From: Centroberyx gerrardi
Taxonomy: Eukaryota; Chordata; Actinopteri; Beryciformes; Berycidae
Assembly: GCF_048128805.1 (NCBI RefSeq)
Contig: NC_136010.1
Location: forward strand, 21,293,480 to 21,357,479
Length of the DNA stretch: 64,000 nt
Direction of reading: 5' to 3'
Of this stretch, positions 50,501 through 60,724 are shown piece after piece (position 1 is the first letter of the stretch; every line of letters begins with the position of its first letter). The translations under genes and the position numbers were made by a program. The notes below the pieces were generated by a model. It did no database searches. It saw only the letters and a list, made by a program, of their open reading frames with translations, and was not told the origin of the DNA.

Positions 50501-53500
50501 TAGAAATTCCAATTAAGACGGAATCTACCCATGAAGAGGTCACCATTGATGATGCTGTTACAGAGGAGAACATGGAAGATATTGAAGATGTGCCAGTAAC
50601 AAGTGACCAAGAAGTCACTGTGGATGAGCCCTCTGGTGATTGTACTAACCCTTCTGAAGAAGAGCCTATCACTGAAGTGGTGATTGAGGCTCCTTCTGAA
50701 GAACTTGAGCCTGCCACCACAGAGGAAACTCCTGAAGATAGTTTTAGTCCTCCTGATGGGCAAGAAATGCAAGTTGAGGAGGAGAACGTTGAGGTTGCTG
50801 AAAAAGTGATAGCTGATGAGGGACCAGAAGCAGCCAACGAGCCTGCTGAGGCGTGTGCTGAAGGTGAAGGTGTCCCTGAAGAAGAAATGACAAATGAGGT
50901 GATGCTAGAGGCAGTAATTGAGGCCCTCTCTCAAGAATTTGAACCCAACCCTGTCACACCTGAGGAGCCTGCTGAAGATAATGCTAGCCCCCTGGAAGAA
51001 GAGGCAGTCACTGCAACATTTCTTGTGCCGCTTTCTGGAGAACATGAATGTAGCCTTACACTTCCAGAGGAGCCTGCAGAAGAGAGTGTTATCCCACCCC
51101 AAGATGAGACAATTGCTGAAGAGATGATGGAGGCAGTTATTCAGGCTCTGTCAGATGATTTTGATGCAGTGCCAGAAAGTATTGATGAAGATCCCAGTAT
51201 CAAAGAAGCACTTGCCGGCGCAGAAGTCACAGAGGTTAGCACTCCTGAGGAACCTGCTGAAGAAGTAATCCCTAACAAAGAAGTAGAACCAGAGGAGAAC
51301 ACTGAAGTATCTGAAGATGCTTTGGCACAAAGTGAAACCACTGAAACAGATGAACAAATCCCTGTTATCTCCGAGGAACCTGTAGAAGAGAATGCCAGCT
51401 CTTTTAAAGAAGAATCAACCACTGACTTGTTGGAGAGTATAATAGAATCAGTTGTTGAAGCCATTTCAGAGAAGCTTGTAATTAATGGAATAGTCACTGA
51501 AAACATAGTTGAGGCATCTGAAGATGTGCCAGCAGATGTGTCACTGGTGGAAGCCATAGAGGAACCTGAAGCCAGCCTTTCAGTTCCTGAGGAACCAATG
51601 GAGGAGAACATTAGCCCTGCTGAAGTACTGTTGGATGATGCATCTGTGGTTGGTGTGGAAGTCATGGAAACCATTGACCCAACTGAGCCCAGCCCTGTTA
51701 CTTCTGAAGAGCTTGTGGAAGAGAGCATTAGCCTTCCTGAAGAAGAACCAAAACCTGAAGTGGCACAGGCAAATGAAGATGAAGTCACGGAAGAGATAAC
51801 ATATGAAACTGATGTTTCTGGAGATGTTGCAGCTGCAGTAGAGGAGGAGAACATTGAAGAATCCACTGCTACCACTCCAGATGAGCCTGTGGAGGAGAGT
51901 GTCAACCCTCCTGAAGAAGAGTCAACGTTTGGAGAGGTGGCAGAGTGCATTGATACAGTTACTGAGGCCGTTTTCGAGGGTAATACAGAGGTACCTGAAA
52001 ATATGGAGGAGGAAGCTATTGATGAGGCTGTCTTGGAAGAGAAAAATGATGATGCATGTGAAGATGTGTCACCAGATGAGGGATCTGACTCGTGTGCCAT
52101 CACTGCTGACCAGTCTATGGAAGGGGATGTTACTGAAGCAGAAGAAAATAAGGTGACCCTTGAAGTGCTGATGGAGTGTGGTGTTGAAGAAATTGTCATT
52201 ACAGAGGATGTTGCAGCTGCAGTAGAGCAAGAGATCATCAAAGAATTCACTGCTACCACTCCAGATGAGCCTGTGGAAGAGAGTGTCAACCCTCCTGAAG
52301 AAGAGTCAACGTTTGGAGAGGTGGCAGAGTGCATTGATACAGTTACTGAGGCCGTTTTAGAGGGTAATACAGAGGTACCTGAAAATATGGAGGAGGAAGC
52401 TATTGATGAGGCTGTCTTGGAAGAGAAAAATGATGATGCATGTGAAGATGTGTCACCAGATGAGGGATCTGACTCGTGTGCCATCACTGCTGACCAGTCT
52501 ATGGAAGGGGATGCTACTGAAGCAGAAGAAAATAAGGTGACCCTTGAAGTGCTGATGGAGTGTGGTGTTGAAGAAATTGTCATTACAGAGGATGTTGCAG
52601 CTGCAGTAGAGCAAGAGATCATCAAAGGTGGATTCTTTGATGATGCTACCGCTCCAGATGAGCCTGTGGAAGAGAGTGTCAATGGTCCTGAAGAAGAGTC
52701 AAGGTTTGGAGGGGTGGCAGAGTGTGTTGAGACAGAGTCTGTTGATACAGATACTGAGGCCATCAGCGCAGAGAGAAAGACAGAACAGAGTGTTAACCCA
52801 ACAGATTCCAGTTTGGACTTGTGCAGTACTAAAATAACTGTAAGCACCTCACTCACATTTAGAGACGAAGCATCATATGTGGAATGTGTTGAACCTGAGG
52901 AACTGAGCAATACTCCCATTGCTGCAGCTGAGGATGAGCAGGAGAAAATGGCAGCTTTACTCATTAGGTTGCAGTCAGCATGTACAACAGTTGTTGAAGA
53001 ATCAGCATATAGTATTGTCAGTATTGAGATGTCTTCACTGGAATACTGCATTATTGTTACAATTAATGTGGCTCTAAAGGAAGCAAAGCAGTAAAATGTT
53101 GAAGGGATTGTCCAGACATTGTTTTTGAAAAACGCTCATCTATCTCTTTAGGGTGTCATGTGTTTTATTGTATGAAGTGGTAATTGTGCATTGTAAAATT
53201 ATTCCTGTTCTTTTAATGCCTTTAAATGCCTGTTTGTACATATCATCAACACAAAGATCACATTGTAAAGAACTGTAACATTTTTCAATAAAAATGAAAA
53301 CACTGAGTTCATCTTGAAAATGTGAGGTTTCGACTTTTTTGTTCATTGTTATTATTGTAATGTTATTTTAGCATCCAGTTAATGGCATCCTGGTGGTCAA
53401 TGGTGAGTGATAAATGAATGTTTTTTCAGAAAAAAATTGAAAACATAATCAATGACTTAGTATGAAGTTAAAATGGGAAAATAAATTATCTCTTCAACTG

Positions 53501-56500
53501 TTAATTGGATGTTTTATTTTGAAAAATTCCAAAAATGGGATTGTCACGTCCAGGCCAAAACGATCAAAGCACATTACTGCATTGAAGCCAAATCTGAAAA
53601 GAATCACTATAAAATAAGATCAGGTTTGACCAATATTAAAGATACTCACCATCCGACACAGCAAGGTATTTGATTTTCCTGACATTTCTCAGAGCATAAC
53701 TGTCGGACATTGTTGAATATCAATGAGTGTGGGGGGGGACACAGACATTAATAAAAGGGTGATTGTTGACAATGCCCCGAGTAGGCAGAGGCATGGTTGG
53801 AATTGTGCTCCCATCTCAATGCTGCGATTAACACACTCACTGCTTGCATATCAGCTCCACTGCTCCAACATATTCTCAAAGGCTAATTCTTTGTGGCGGC
53901 GTATAGGAGACAGCTGACATAAAGCAAGATTCAGAATCATTTAAGGAGCCAGCAAGTGTGACTCTAGACCCTAGTCCAGAGGAAGGAAAAACTGAGGAAA
54001 CTGACAAAGAAAACAATCAACCTGTGGAAAGCCAAGAGGACAGTCACACAGAAGAGAATCCAGTTATGAACTTCTTCAAAACACTAGTAAGTGAAACATT
54101 TCAAGTAAATGAAATTGCTGAACTGTGGCTAACTTGCACTTGGTATGTATCATTCCTTCTGTAGTGGAATTAGACTGATTGCTGCTTGACAAACTTGAAA
54201 ATTTTGAGTTTTAGTGCCATAAAATGAATACAGCCTTGTTATTTCAAAATATTTTTGAAGGCAAACCATTAAATTGCTCAAACGTAAACTGCTAAATGAA
54301 ATTTATGTATGATCTAATTCATGGGTAATCTTGGGTTATCTGTCTTATTCTTCTGATAAACTGGAGGTCAAATATGATAGGAATCCAATAGTGAAGGTAC
54401 TGTCTTTAAATCGGATGGTTTGTCAGTGATTCTCCTTATTCTATGTGAAGGTATGTGTAAAGGGAGCTTAAGGACAGTAGAAGCATCCATAAAAAATCTG
54501 TGCGATGGTGACAGTGCCTGATGGAAAGGCTACAACAAGGAGCTATTGTGTTTTCCTCTTCATCATGCCTTCCTTTGGATTCATGCCTCTTTAAAGAGTT
54601 ACCATTGCCCCAGCCCCATGCTAATCAAGTCTTTGAACATGCGGGAATGTGGTGGCCTATTGTTCAACCCATAGTGTGAGCTCACAAGGGAGGCCTGTGC
54701 GATTGGAAGTTTAGATTTGTGAAGATAGAGCGAGGGCAGGCCTACGCCATCTCCGGAGCACAATGGCTGTCACAATGACAGCGCATGTACTGTATGTGCT
54801 CTGTCAGGGACCCCAGTGTGCACTCTGTGGGCCTCAGTTAGCTTCTCATAAAGGCCTATGTCTGCATTACTGAAAGGCGTCTGTTTTATCAAAATCATTA
54901 TTTTGTTGTTCCTATTACATCAACCATATCCATTCACGCTGAATGTCTTATATTGCAGCTTCACTGGTTATGCAATAACACAATGCTCAACAATGCTTAC
55001 ATATTTAACATTCAAAGGTTAGGCATTTTAGTTTATTTTCCTATTATTTTGTCAAGCACCACAAAATTAAGTGAAGACACTTTCCTTTTCCTTCCCTTGT
55101 TACGCAGGTGACTCCCACTAAAACACCCAAAAAGGAAACAGCTACTCCTGATGCTACAAAAGATCAGGTGAACACCTGTTCATGAAACATCATAGTACAT
55201 ATAAAACATGTTAAATGCCTAATCCTTCATACCAATACCACTATGTGTTGGTCTGGAAAGGTTTTGATATTCTAATAATATTTACTGTATCTGACATATT
55301 TCTATTTTCAAAACTGCATCAAATGGTGTAATAGTCTGTGTCTGACAGGCTTGCATACTTACAGTAGCGTGCCTCAGTCAGACGGCATCTTGAAAACTCT
55401 GCTACTGATTGGAAAAGTCTGTGAGAAGAGAATTCAGTCATTTTAGGAGTTGAATGTACATAACACAAGGCTTATTGGTGACTGGAGACAGTTTCAGCAG
55501 GTTGCTGTAACTGGCATCCATTTTCTGCTCATGGCCTGAAAAGTATACTGCAAGCCAAAGGATTTTATTTAAATTTGATTTCAAAAGGGCCACTAGATTC
55601 TCCCAAGAATTTAGAGGAAAGGTGCACAAGCTCTTGGTAGATCTGGGATGGTTATTTGCTCTAATTTTAACTTTCACCCTAACGGCTTCCTTTATTTATT
55701 TTTTTATTTATTTATTTTTGTTACCAAATAGTCCCAGAAGGAGACCCAACCAGCAGCAACTACTACTACTACTGTGAGCACATTGCCTATTACAGTATTT
55801 AATTTGCATACCATGATAGAGCTTGCCATTATGAGTAGTACTATAAAGGCATATATTTTTTATACAGGGTTGGGGTCAATTCACTTCCAATTCAGTACAA
55901 AATGTAAACAGAAACTGCACTTCATTTGTTAACGGTAAATCCTCCATTCCAAATGATTTCTTAATAAGTTCTAAGTTTCACCTCCTCATTCCAAAGCTTT
56001 CCAGAAGTTGAATTTTGAAGAAAAATGATTTCCTGAATTGAACTGAAAGTGAATTAATCACTGCCCTGCTTTTATAACAACATAACATACTTCATCTAAA
56101 ATGGTCATTAAGTTATCATCAAACTGATTGATTGTTCTGATGATGATTGAGTGGACAGTTTCTTATGGTTTTTACTCCATTTATTCTTTTCTACACCGGC
56201 CCTCTCTCCTGAATAGGTTGCACAAGTATCTGATCCACCTGCAGCACCCAAAGGAATGTCGATCCCACCACCCCCTCCTCCAGAGCCACCAAAAATGGAA
56301 ATCAAAGGGGAGCCAGCTGCCAAAGCTGTAAAACCCACACCAAAAGAAGAACCAAAAGCTGCTGCAAAGGAGCCTGAGGCCTCAAAGGGAAAATCAGCCA
56401 AAGACACGCTGAGCAAACTCTTCCGTTCAAAGGTAAATAAACACCTAGAATTGATGGTAGCAAGATAAAAATCACTATCTTACGGGATGGTATTTAGATT

Positions 56501-59500
56501 TTAAGTGAATACATTCTCCACAATGTGTCAGATTATAACACAGTGTGCAACACATGTGAATTTGAGGTACTGCTAGGTGTCAAGGCATCCAAAGCCCAGG
56601 GTGCCTCAACAAGTGGAGCCAATGCCCCGGCCAAGACTGCAGCAGTGGTACAGTAGAAAACCATATTATATATCTTAATTTAACTGACCATGGCTCATCC
56701 TCTCATTAATTTCATCTAACTGTATAAAAAATGTATCTGTAAGCTGGAGGTGGCAGAAACTGCACAAATTGCTGTTTGTAAAATTGCTTCCTACAGCAGT
56801 TCTACATTAGGTAATATTTACCCCGTTTAAGTGCTATGAGGGGATTGTAGATGCATTTGTAGTACTATGTGACTAAATATAAATGTCACTCCTCTGTTAG
56901 ACATGCATCAACACTGCAACTTTTTATTGAGAAAAAGCTCAAATTGGAAGCATCATGTAGCATTGTTTCTACCACATTCCACATTTAAATGAACACACAT
57001 AAATACATCACATCCCAACATTAAAAATCACAAACATTAGCGATTCATTTACTCTATCCCATCATATGAGTCACTGTTCTATATGTTCTTCACAGTGCCA
57101 TGATAACAAATTAAGTATCTCATAAATTACAGCATTTCATGTGTTACATTTTTGAGGTTTTCAGGACATTTGCTTTCTACCTCATTGGCTCAGAATAAGA
57201 ATTCCTCCACTCTCCCACAGACAATCGAGGAAGCAGCACAGCCAGTTGTAGAAGTCCAGGTAAATTAACGGAGTATGCTCAATCTTGGAGCATTTCATCT
57301 TTTTCAGGGAATGTTTCATTGATCTTCTGATGTGAAGGCCAGTCGGCCTGTACAGAACCTCACATGTTCCCCAGAAAACCTCTCAGTAGGACATTTTTTC
57401 TCTATAGGTCTTATTTTCACCTGATCCATCATCTGAGTAAACACAAACAATATCACTTTCCCAGCATCACAACTATCACTCATTAAATCATATCTGTTGC
57501 AGAATGTATTCCAAATTACCATCATAACACACATGCTATGTAATGAATTACAGCATTTAACATATGCAGCTTCATTTGCATCTGTTCAGAATAAAAACAG
57601 TTTTGCTCTGCAGGAGGCAGCGGAGGAGGTGCCACAGCCCGTTGTAGAAGTCCAGGTAAATTAACGGAAAGTGCTCAATCTTGGGGTTTTCATCTTTTTC
57701 AGGGAGTGTTTGCTTAACCTTCTGATGTAAAGGCCAATCAGCCAGTACAGAACTTGAAAATTAACTCGGCAAATCCTCTCAGTGGGACATTTTTTCCTCT
57801 ATAGGTCACACTTCCAACAGATTCATCATCTGAGTCAACACAAACCGCATGACAAATTCCTAACATCACAAAAAAACTTAATCAACTCATTACATCACAT
57901 CACACAACATCACATCAATTATACAATGTATTCCAAATGACTGTAATAACCGATATGTTGTGAATTGTAGCATTTTCATGTGTTCTGCTTCATTTGCATT
58001 TCAAAATAATCTTGCTCTCCAGGAGACAGTGGAGGAGGCGCCGCAGCCCGTAGTGGAAGTCCAGGTAAATCAGCAGAGAACGCTAAGTCTTGGAGTGTTT
58101 CATCTTTGTCAGGGAGTGTTTGCTTGATCTTCTTCGCTCTACAGGCCCCTCTGACATGACGGCCATTTAACAAAGCATGTATTGTACTTCACAACAGTTA
58201 CTCCTCAGTAAGATGTCTTTAAGGAGCATGACTTTTCTCTCCAGGTCTTATTGAGAAAACAAACATCTCAGGTTTACAGCGTTGTGTGATGCTGGTTAAT
58301 CTCACCAATGCTTTTCTACTAAATTCACAGTCACAGTAAACACAAGAAATATCACATTCACAATCTCACAATCCCAGCTATTTTCAAATACGTTGATTAA
58401 TTGATTGATTGATTGATTGTTTCATTCATTCTCATTCATTCATTCACTCACATTGCATGACACTGCATCGATTACTGTATTTTCTACAATTTCCATCATA
58501 ACGGACAAATCAGCCCTTGATTTATTGCATTTCATGTGTTCCGCTTCATTTGGACTGATAAGAATACAAATGATTGTTCCTCTCCTACAGACAGTGGAGG
58601 AGGTGCCACAGCCAGTTGTAGAAGTTCAGGTAAATCAGAGGGGAACAATCTTGAAATCTCCCATTGAGATTGAAACATCCCCATCGTTTCTTATTAGGAA
58701 ATAATCTTCTTCATTTTGCTGCTCTGCATGACGGAGTGGGGTTGTATTTATTCTCATTGGGATCTGTCCTTTGTCTCACAGCTTCTCCAGTCTACTCTGG
58801 TGCTGTTTTTTCCCCCTTTCACCTCTCCTTTCACTGACAGGTGGCAGGTCCTGCCCTCGCTCTATCAGCTTCACACTGGTCAGTTTGACTTGCCTTTCAC
58901 TTGCAAATGGTTCATGCTATATATTTTCCTCTCTGTTTTTTTGATAAAGAAGGTGGATGCCTCAAAGACCAGCACTCTAGAGGCTGCTGCAAAGCCAGAG
59001 CCGCCGCCACCTGTTCAGGAAGAAAAGAAACCATCCTCAAAAACATCTTTGTTTTCTTTCTTCAAGCCTAAAGTAAGGACCTGTTCACTTAAGCCTTTGA
59101 AATGTGATCTCTGAATATCAATTGTAATTTTACAAAGGAATTCCGAAATAGAAAGTAACAGATTAACGTGGCAATGTGAATTTGAGGTACTGTTAAACCA
59201 AATGGCTACAAAAGTCCAGGCAGCCTCCACAAGTGGAGTTCGGCTCCTCAAGAGAACTACTGGAGTGGTAAATACAGAAAAATTACCCCGCGACCATAGA
59301 TTCATTATTAACCAGAGTGATTTCATTGATCTCATCTGGTATTGTTACTTTTGTACATATTTTAAGATGTTTAAAACATGCTCCAAAACAGCTTTTTTTA
59401 CTGAAGTATTTTGTCCACATCTGTTATTATCTGTTACATAATCATAACCTTAATGCTTTCTTGATCATCACTCATAATGTTGCAATCACTAAGAGAGTGA

Positions 59501-60724
59501 CTCTTGATTATTTCCTAACAGCAGATATACATCTTAATGGCTCTTTAAATTTCTCATCTTATGCCATCTTAAAGTGTCCATTCAAACTTAATAAATGGAG
59601 CAAAAAAAAAGATGAGGTTATGTAATGATGCTGGCCCTGGATCCTCCGTCACTTGAGTTTTTGATCATGTACCACAACTCTCTCAGGCTGCTGAGCCCAA
59701 GAAAGAGACTCCGGCCCCACCTGCAGCAGCAGAAGCAGTCCAGACAGTGAAAGCCAAGGAGGAGCCTAAAGCTGCAGCCAAGTCAGCAGAAGCCCCTGTA
59801 GATAACAAATCAGTTTCAGGGGCATCCCAAAGTGGAGATGATGCAGCCAATGTCCCCAGGAAACTGGAGAAGAGGAACTCCATCCACTTGTTCTTTAAAA
59901 ATCTGGTAGGCTGAACATCTCTCTTACTGAAAATACTCTCTTCTTGAAGTAAAAATAAAGTATATTTTCCAAGAAAACATATGTACACACCCCTCTAAAT
60001 CCATTTGCATGATTATTTGATTTTCTGTAGTTGACTTCTATGGCCCTGTTGTTGTATTGCAATATGTTGTTTGCTTTCCTCTCCACTAGATGGCATCAGT
60101 AACTCATTAGTGCTCTATGAGGGCAGCCATGTAACCTAAAGGCGTACTTCACTGCAAAACAAAGCTGATTAATTTTGCACATAATCTTGCACATACCCCA
60201 AAACCTGTGAATAACTTTGCACAGATTCATTTGGTTTGAATTACTCATAGTTAATGAATTTGAAATTTGTCCTCCGAGTGATGTCATTCGGAGGACATTT
60301 ATTCCATGCAATGTTCAAAACAGCTTAGTTTAATGAGATGATAAAAGTGAAAAAAAAAAAAAAAATAGCATGGCCCAAAGCCTCATGGAGAGAAACTATT
60401 GGGAAAATACAGTTATCACGTAAGCAAGTAAGCTGTTTCCTATACATAGCGCTGTGAATAAGGCATTTGAGGGACTCAGATCAAGCAAACACAACTAAAC
60501 ATCCAATGACTTAGATATGAGCTCAGATTTATTGTGGGTGAAATGACCCTTTAAGGAACAGAGAAGTACAACAAATGCCACATGAATATACTGCAAATAA
60601 ATATCCATGTAAGAGACACTTAATTTCTCACTTTTAATTGCAGGGTCAGAAGCGTCACTCCACAGACGCCGGGGTCCAAACAGAGCCAGTGACTGTTGCT
60701 CCAGCAGCTGAGAAGGCCAAATGA
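47597..60724 (+). CDS. bcas1: BCAS1, complete gene
   Basis: BCAS1 is a cytoplasmic protein abundant in early myelinating oligodendrocytes; human BCAS1 is recorded as a homodimer that binds dynein light chain LC8. Exons: 47,579-47,635 (ATG 47,597), 47,930-48,011, 48,713-48,736, 48,916-49,235, big exon from 49,534, then 53,907-54,086, 55,108-55,167, 55,732-55,773, 56,217-56,432, 57,221-57,259, 57,614-57,655, 58,023-58,064, 58,591-58,629, 58,953-59,072, 59,687-59,905, and 60,644-60,724 (TGA). From exon 5 onward all are phase 0. Without the big exon the product is about 514 residues (human 584). Diagnostic blocks: N-terminal MGN (possible myristoylation), NPVMNFFKTL, LSKLFRSK, KTSLFSFFKPK, RNSIHLFFKNL and the C-terminus KRHSTDAGVQTEPV. 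The acceptor at 53,906 is weak and the least certain junction. Confidence 0.88.
48713..48736 (+). CDS. bcas1: 24-nt in-frame microexon of bcas1
   Basis: Flanked by TTGCAG and GTAAAG, it adds eight residues (VVSVGNCS-type) and keeps phase 1 on both sides. It can be included or skipped without changing the frame. It is identical in unit A (20,467-20,490). Confidence 0.6.
49534..53094 (+). CDS. bcas1: Giant glutamate-rich exon of bcas1
   Basis: One open frame of 1,186 codons begins at the in-frame acceptor AAG|GAG (49,533/49,534) and ends TAA at 53,092-53,094. It is dominated by Glu, Val, Thr, Pro and Ser. It is built from imperfect 30-60 residue blocks that pair a PEEPAEE-like motif with a helix-like MEAVIEALSQEFEP-like segment, plus a 128-residue tandem repeat. 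Two TQT motifs lie near its start. A donor ACT|GTAAGC at 52,840 is in phase 0, so the exon could be an internal cassette of 1,102 codons joining exon 7 in frame. Alternatively it ends the transcript at the poly(A) signal 53,287. Signal peptide, membrane segments and known catalytic domains are absent. It has no counterpart in human BCAS1 as I know it. Confidence 0.75.
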   Translation, partial: ESSSSGEEEDTTMDIIKQPEESEPPHHQAEMATQTDEKMEVDISTQTESECKDDDDATTNNETPGTVTEALALMETANAEEHSEKESAAIIADEPVEEIANEVVTDSQPTEVIFGEVVTRENNEMCENVVYRAEWVEITEEIVDSLINGVEESITTPEEAEPEITTGPESTPKESIIEDEIITEEENKVVEDVAVEESSSLPEEITILEVGADGGVEAVLESTDNAAVNMSLDPRADEVITEDNDEVTAVDMSVDVVLIETAEPEPNPITPEAEVGDSVNSLEEELVTMVMEAVSEVVSEEPELTPATQEVPAEEISVTPDELEIPIKTESTHEEVTIDDAVTEENMEDIEDVPVTSDQEVTVDEPSGDCTNPSEEEPITEVVIEAPSEELEPATTEETPEDSFSPPDGQEMQVEEENVEVAEKVIADEGPEAANEPAEACAEGEGVPEEEMTNEVMLEAVIEALSQEFEPNPVTPEEPAEDNASPLEEEAVTATFLVPLSGEHECSLTLPEEPAEESVIPPQDETIAEEMMEAVIQALSDDFDAVPESIDEDPSIKEALAGAEVTEVSTPEEPAEEVIPNKEVEPEENTEVSEDALAQSETTETDEQIPVISEEPVEENASSFKEESTTDLLESIIESVVEAISEKLVINGIVTENIVEASEDVPADVSLVEAIEEPEASLSVPEEPMEENISPAEVLLDDASVVGVEVMETIDPTEPSPVTSEELVEESISLPEEEPKPEVAQANEDEVTEEITYETDVSGDVAAAVEEENIEESTATTPDEPVEESVNPPEEESTFGEVAECIDTVTEAVFEGNTEVPENMEEEAIDEAVLEEKNDDACEDVSPDEGSDSCAITADQSMEGDVTEAEENKVTLEVLMECGVEEIVITEDVAAAVEQEIIKEFTATTPDEPVEESVNPPEEESTFGEVAECIDTVTEAVLEGNTEVPENMEEEAIDEAVLEEKNDDACEDVSPDEGSDSCAITADQSMEGDATEAEENKVTLEVLMECGVEEIVITEDVAAAVEQEIIKGGFFDDATAPDEPVEESVNGPEEESRFGGVAECVETESVDTDTEAISAERKTEQSVNPTDSSLDLCSTKITVSTSLTFRDEASYVECVEPEELSNTPIAAAEDEQEKMAALLIRLQSACTTVVEESAYSIVSIEMSSLEYCIIVTINVALKEAKQ
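51826..52713 (+). repeat. bcas1: 384-bp (128-residue) tandem coding repeat in the giant exon
   Basis: Units begin at 51,826, 52,210 and 52,594, each with VAAAVE; the spacing is exactly 384 bp. The first two are nearly identical (TFGEVAECIDTVTEAV, EEKNDDACEDVSPDEGSDSC, LEVLMECGVEEIVITED). The third is partial and more diverged (GGFFDDATAPDEPVEESV). Unit A has the same repeat at 28,315 and 28,699, cut by the duplication junction. Confidence 0.9.
53287..53292 (+). terminator. bcas1: Poly(A) signal after the giant exon
   Basis: AATAAA about 190 bp after the TAA of the giant exon. It would let the gene produce a short transcript ending before exons 7-16. Confidence 0.55.
53293..53906. other. bcas1 intron between the giant exon and exon 7
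   Basis: No coding block was recognised. It ends at the weak acceptor GGCGTATAG|GAG (53,906). Confidence 0.5.
56558..56654 (+). other. bcas1: Exon-like segment 1 (duplicated within bcas1)
   Basis: TGTGAATTTGAGGTACTG is followed by a frame LGVKASKAQGASTSGANAPA ending at a GTG|GTACAG donor-like site. A diverged copy lies at 59,175-59,262. The acceptor is not convincing, so exon status is open. Confidence 0.35.
57221..58629 (+). CDS. bcas1: Array of four tandemly duplicated mini-exons of bcas1
   Basis: Exons 57,221-57,259 (TIEEAAQPVVEVQ), 57,614-57,655 (EAAEEVPQPVVEVQ), 58,023-58,064 (ETVEEAPQPVVEVQ) and 58,591-58,629 (TVEEVPQPVVEVQ). All have good AG acceptors, the same CCAG|GTAAAT or TCAG|GTAAAT donor, and phase 0. 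The intron sequence after each donor is also similar (GTAAATTAACGGA and then GCTCAATCTTGG in the first two), so whole units of about 390-570 bp were duplicated. Any number of these exons can be used without changing the frame. Confidence 0.85.
59175..59262 (+). other. bcas1: Exon-like segment 2 (duplicated within bcas1)
   Basis: Diverged copy of 56,558-56,654: TGTGAATTTGAGGTACTG and then a frame MATKVQAASTSGVRLLKRTT with a GTG|GTAAAT donor. No clean acceptor, so it may be a relic exon. Confidence 0.35.

Larger units (their letters stand above)
28898..52413 (+). repeat. Duplicated unit B (second copy of tandem segmental duplication)
   Basis: It starts within the trinucleotide GCT shared by the bcas1 exon and by position 7,857, and runs parallel to unit A. 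Its end is defined by the point in the bcas1 big exon where unit A stops (GCT at 52,411-52,413); sequence beyond is single-copy. Unit B alone carries the 9.5 kb transposon at 31,038-40,562. Relative to A it lacks about 440 bp (A 8,795-9,236), 118 bp (A near 9,510-9,627), 385 bp (A 10,315-10,699), 1.55 kb (A 14,156-15,706) and about 100 bp near pfdn4 exon 1. It has 188 bp that A lacks (near 30,543-30,730). Confidence 0.95.

Noticed and set aside
51141-53051. A 636-codon Ser-rich open frame on the minus strand, and similar ones at 49,611-50,456, 21,356-22,201 and 27,789-28,748
   Set aside because: They are the antisense shadow of the GAA/GAG-rich giant exon, which rarely creates stops on the other strand. 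They have no start context, splice sites or known similarity.
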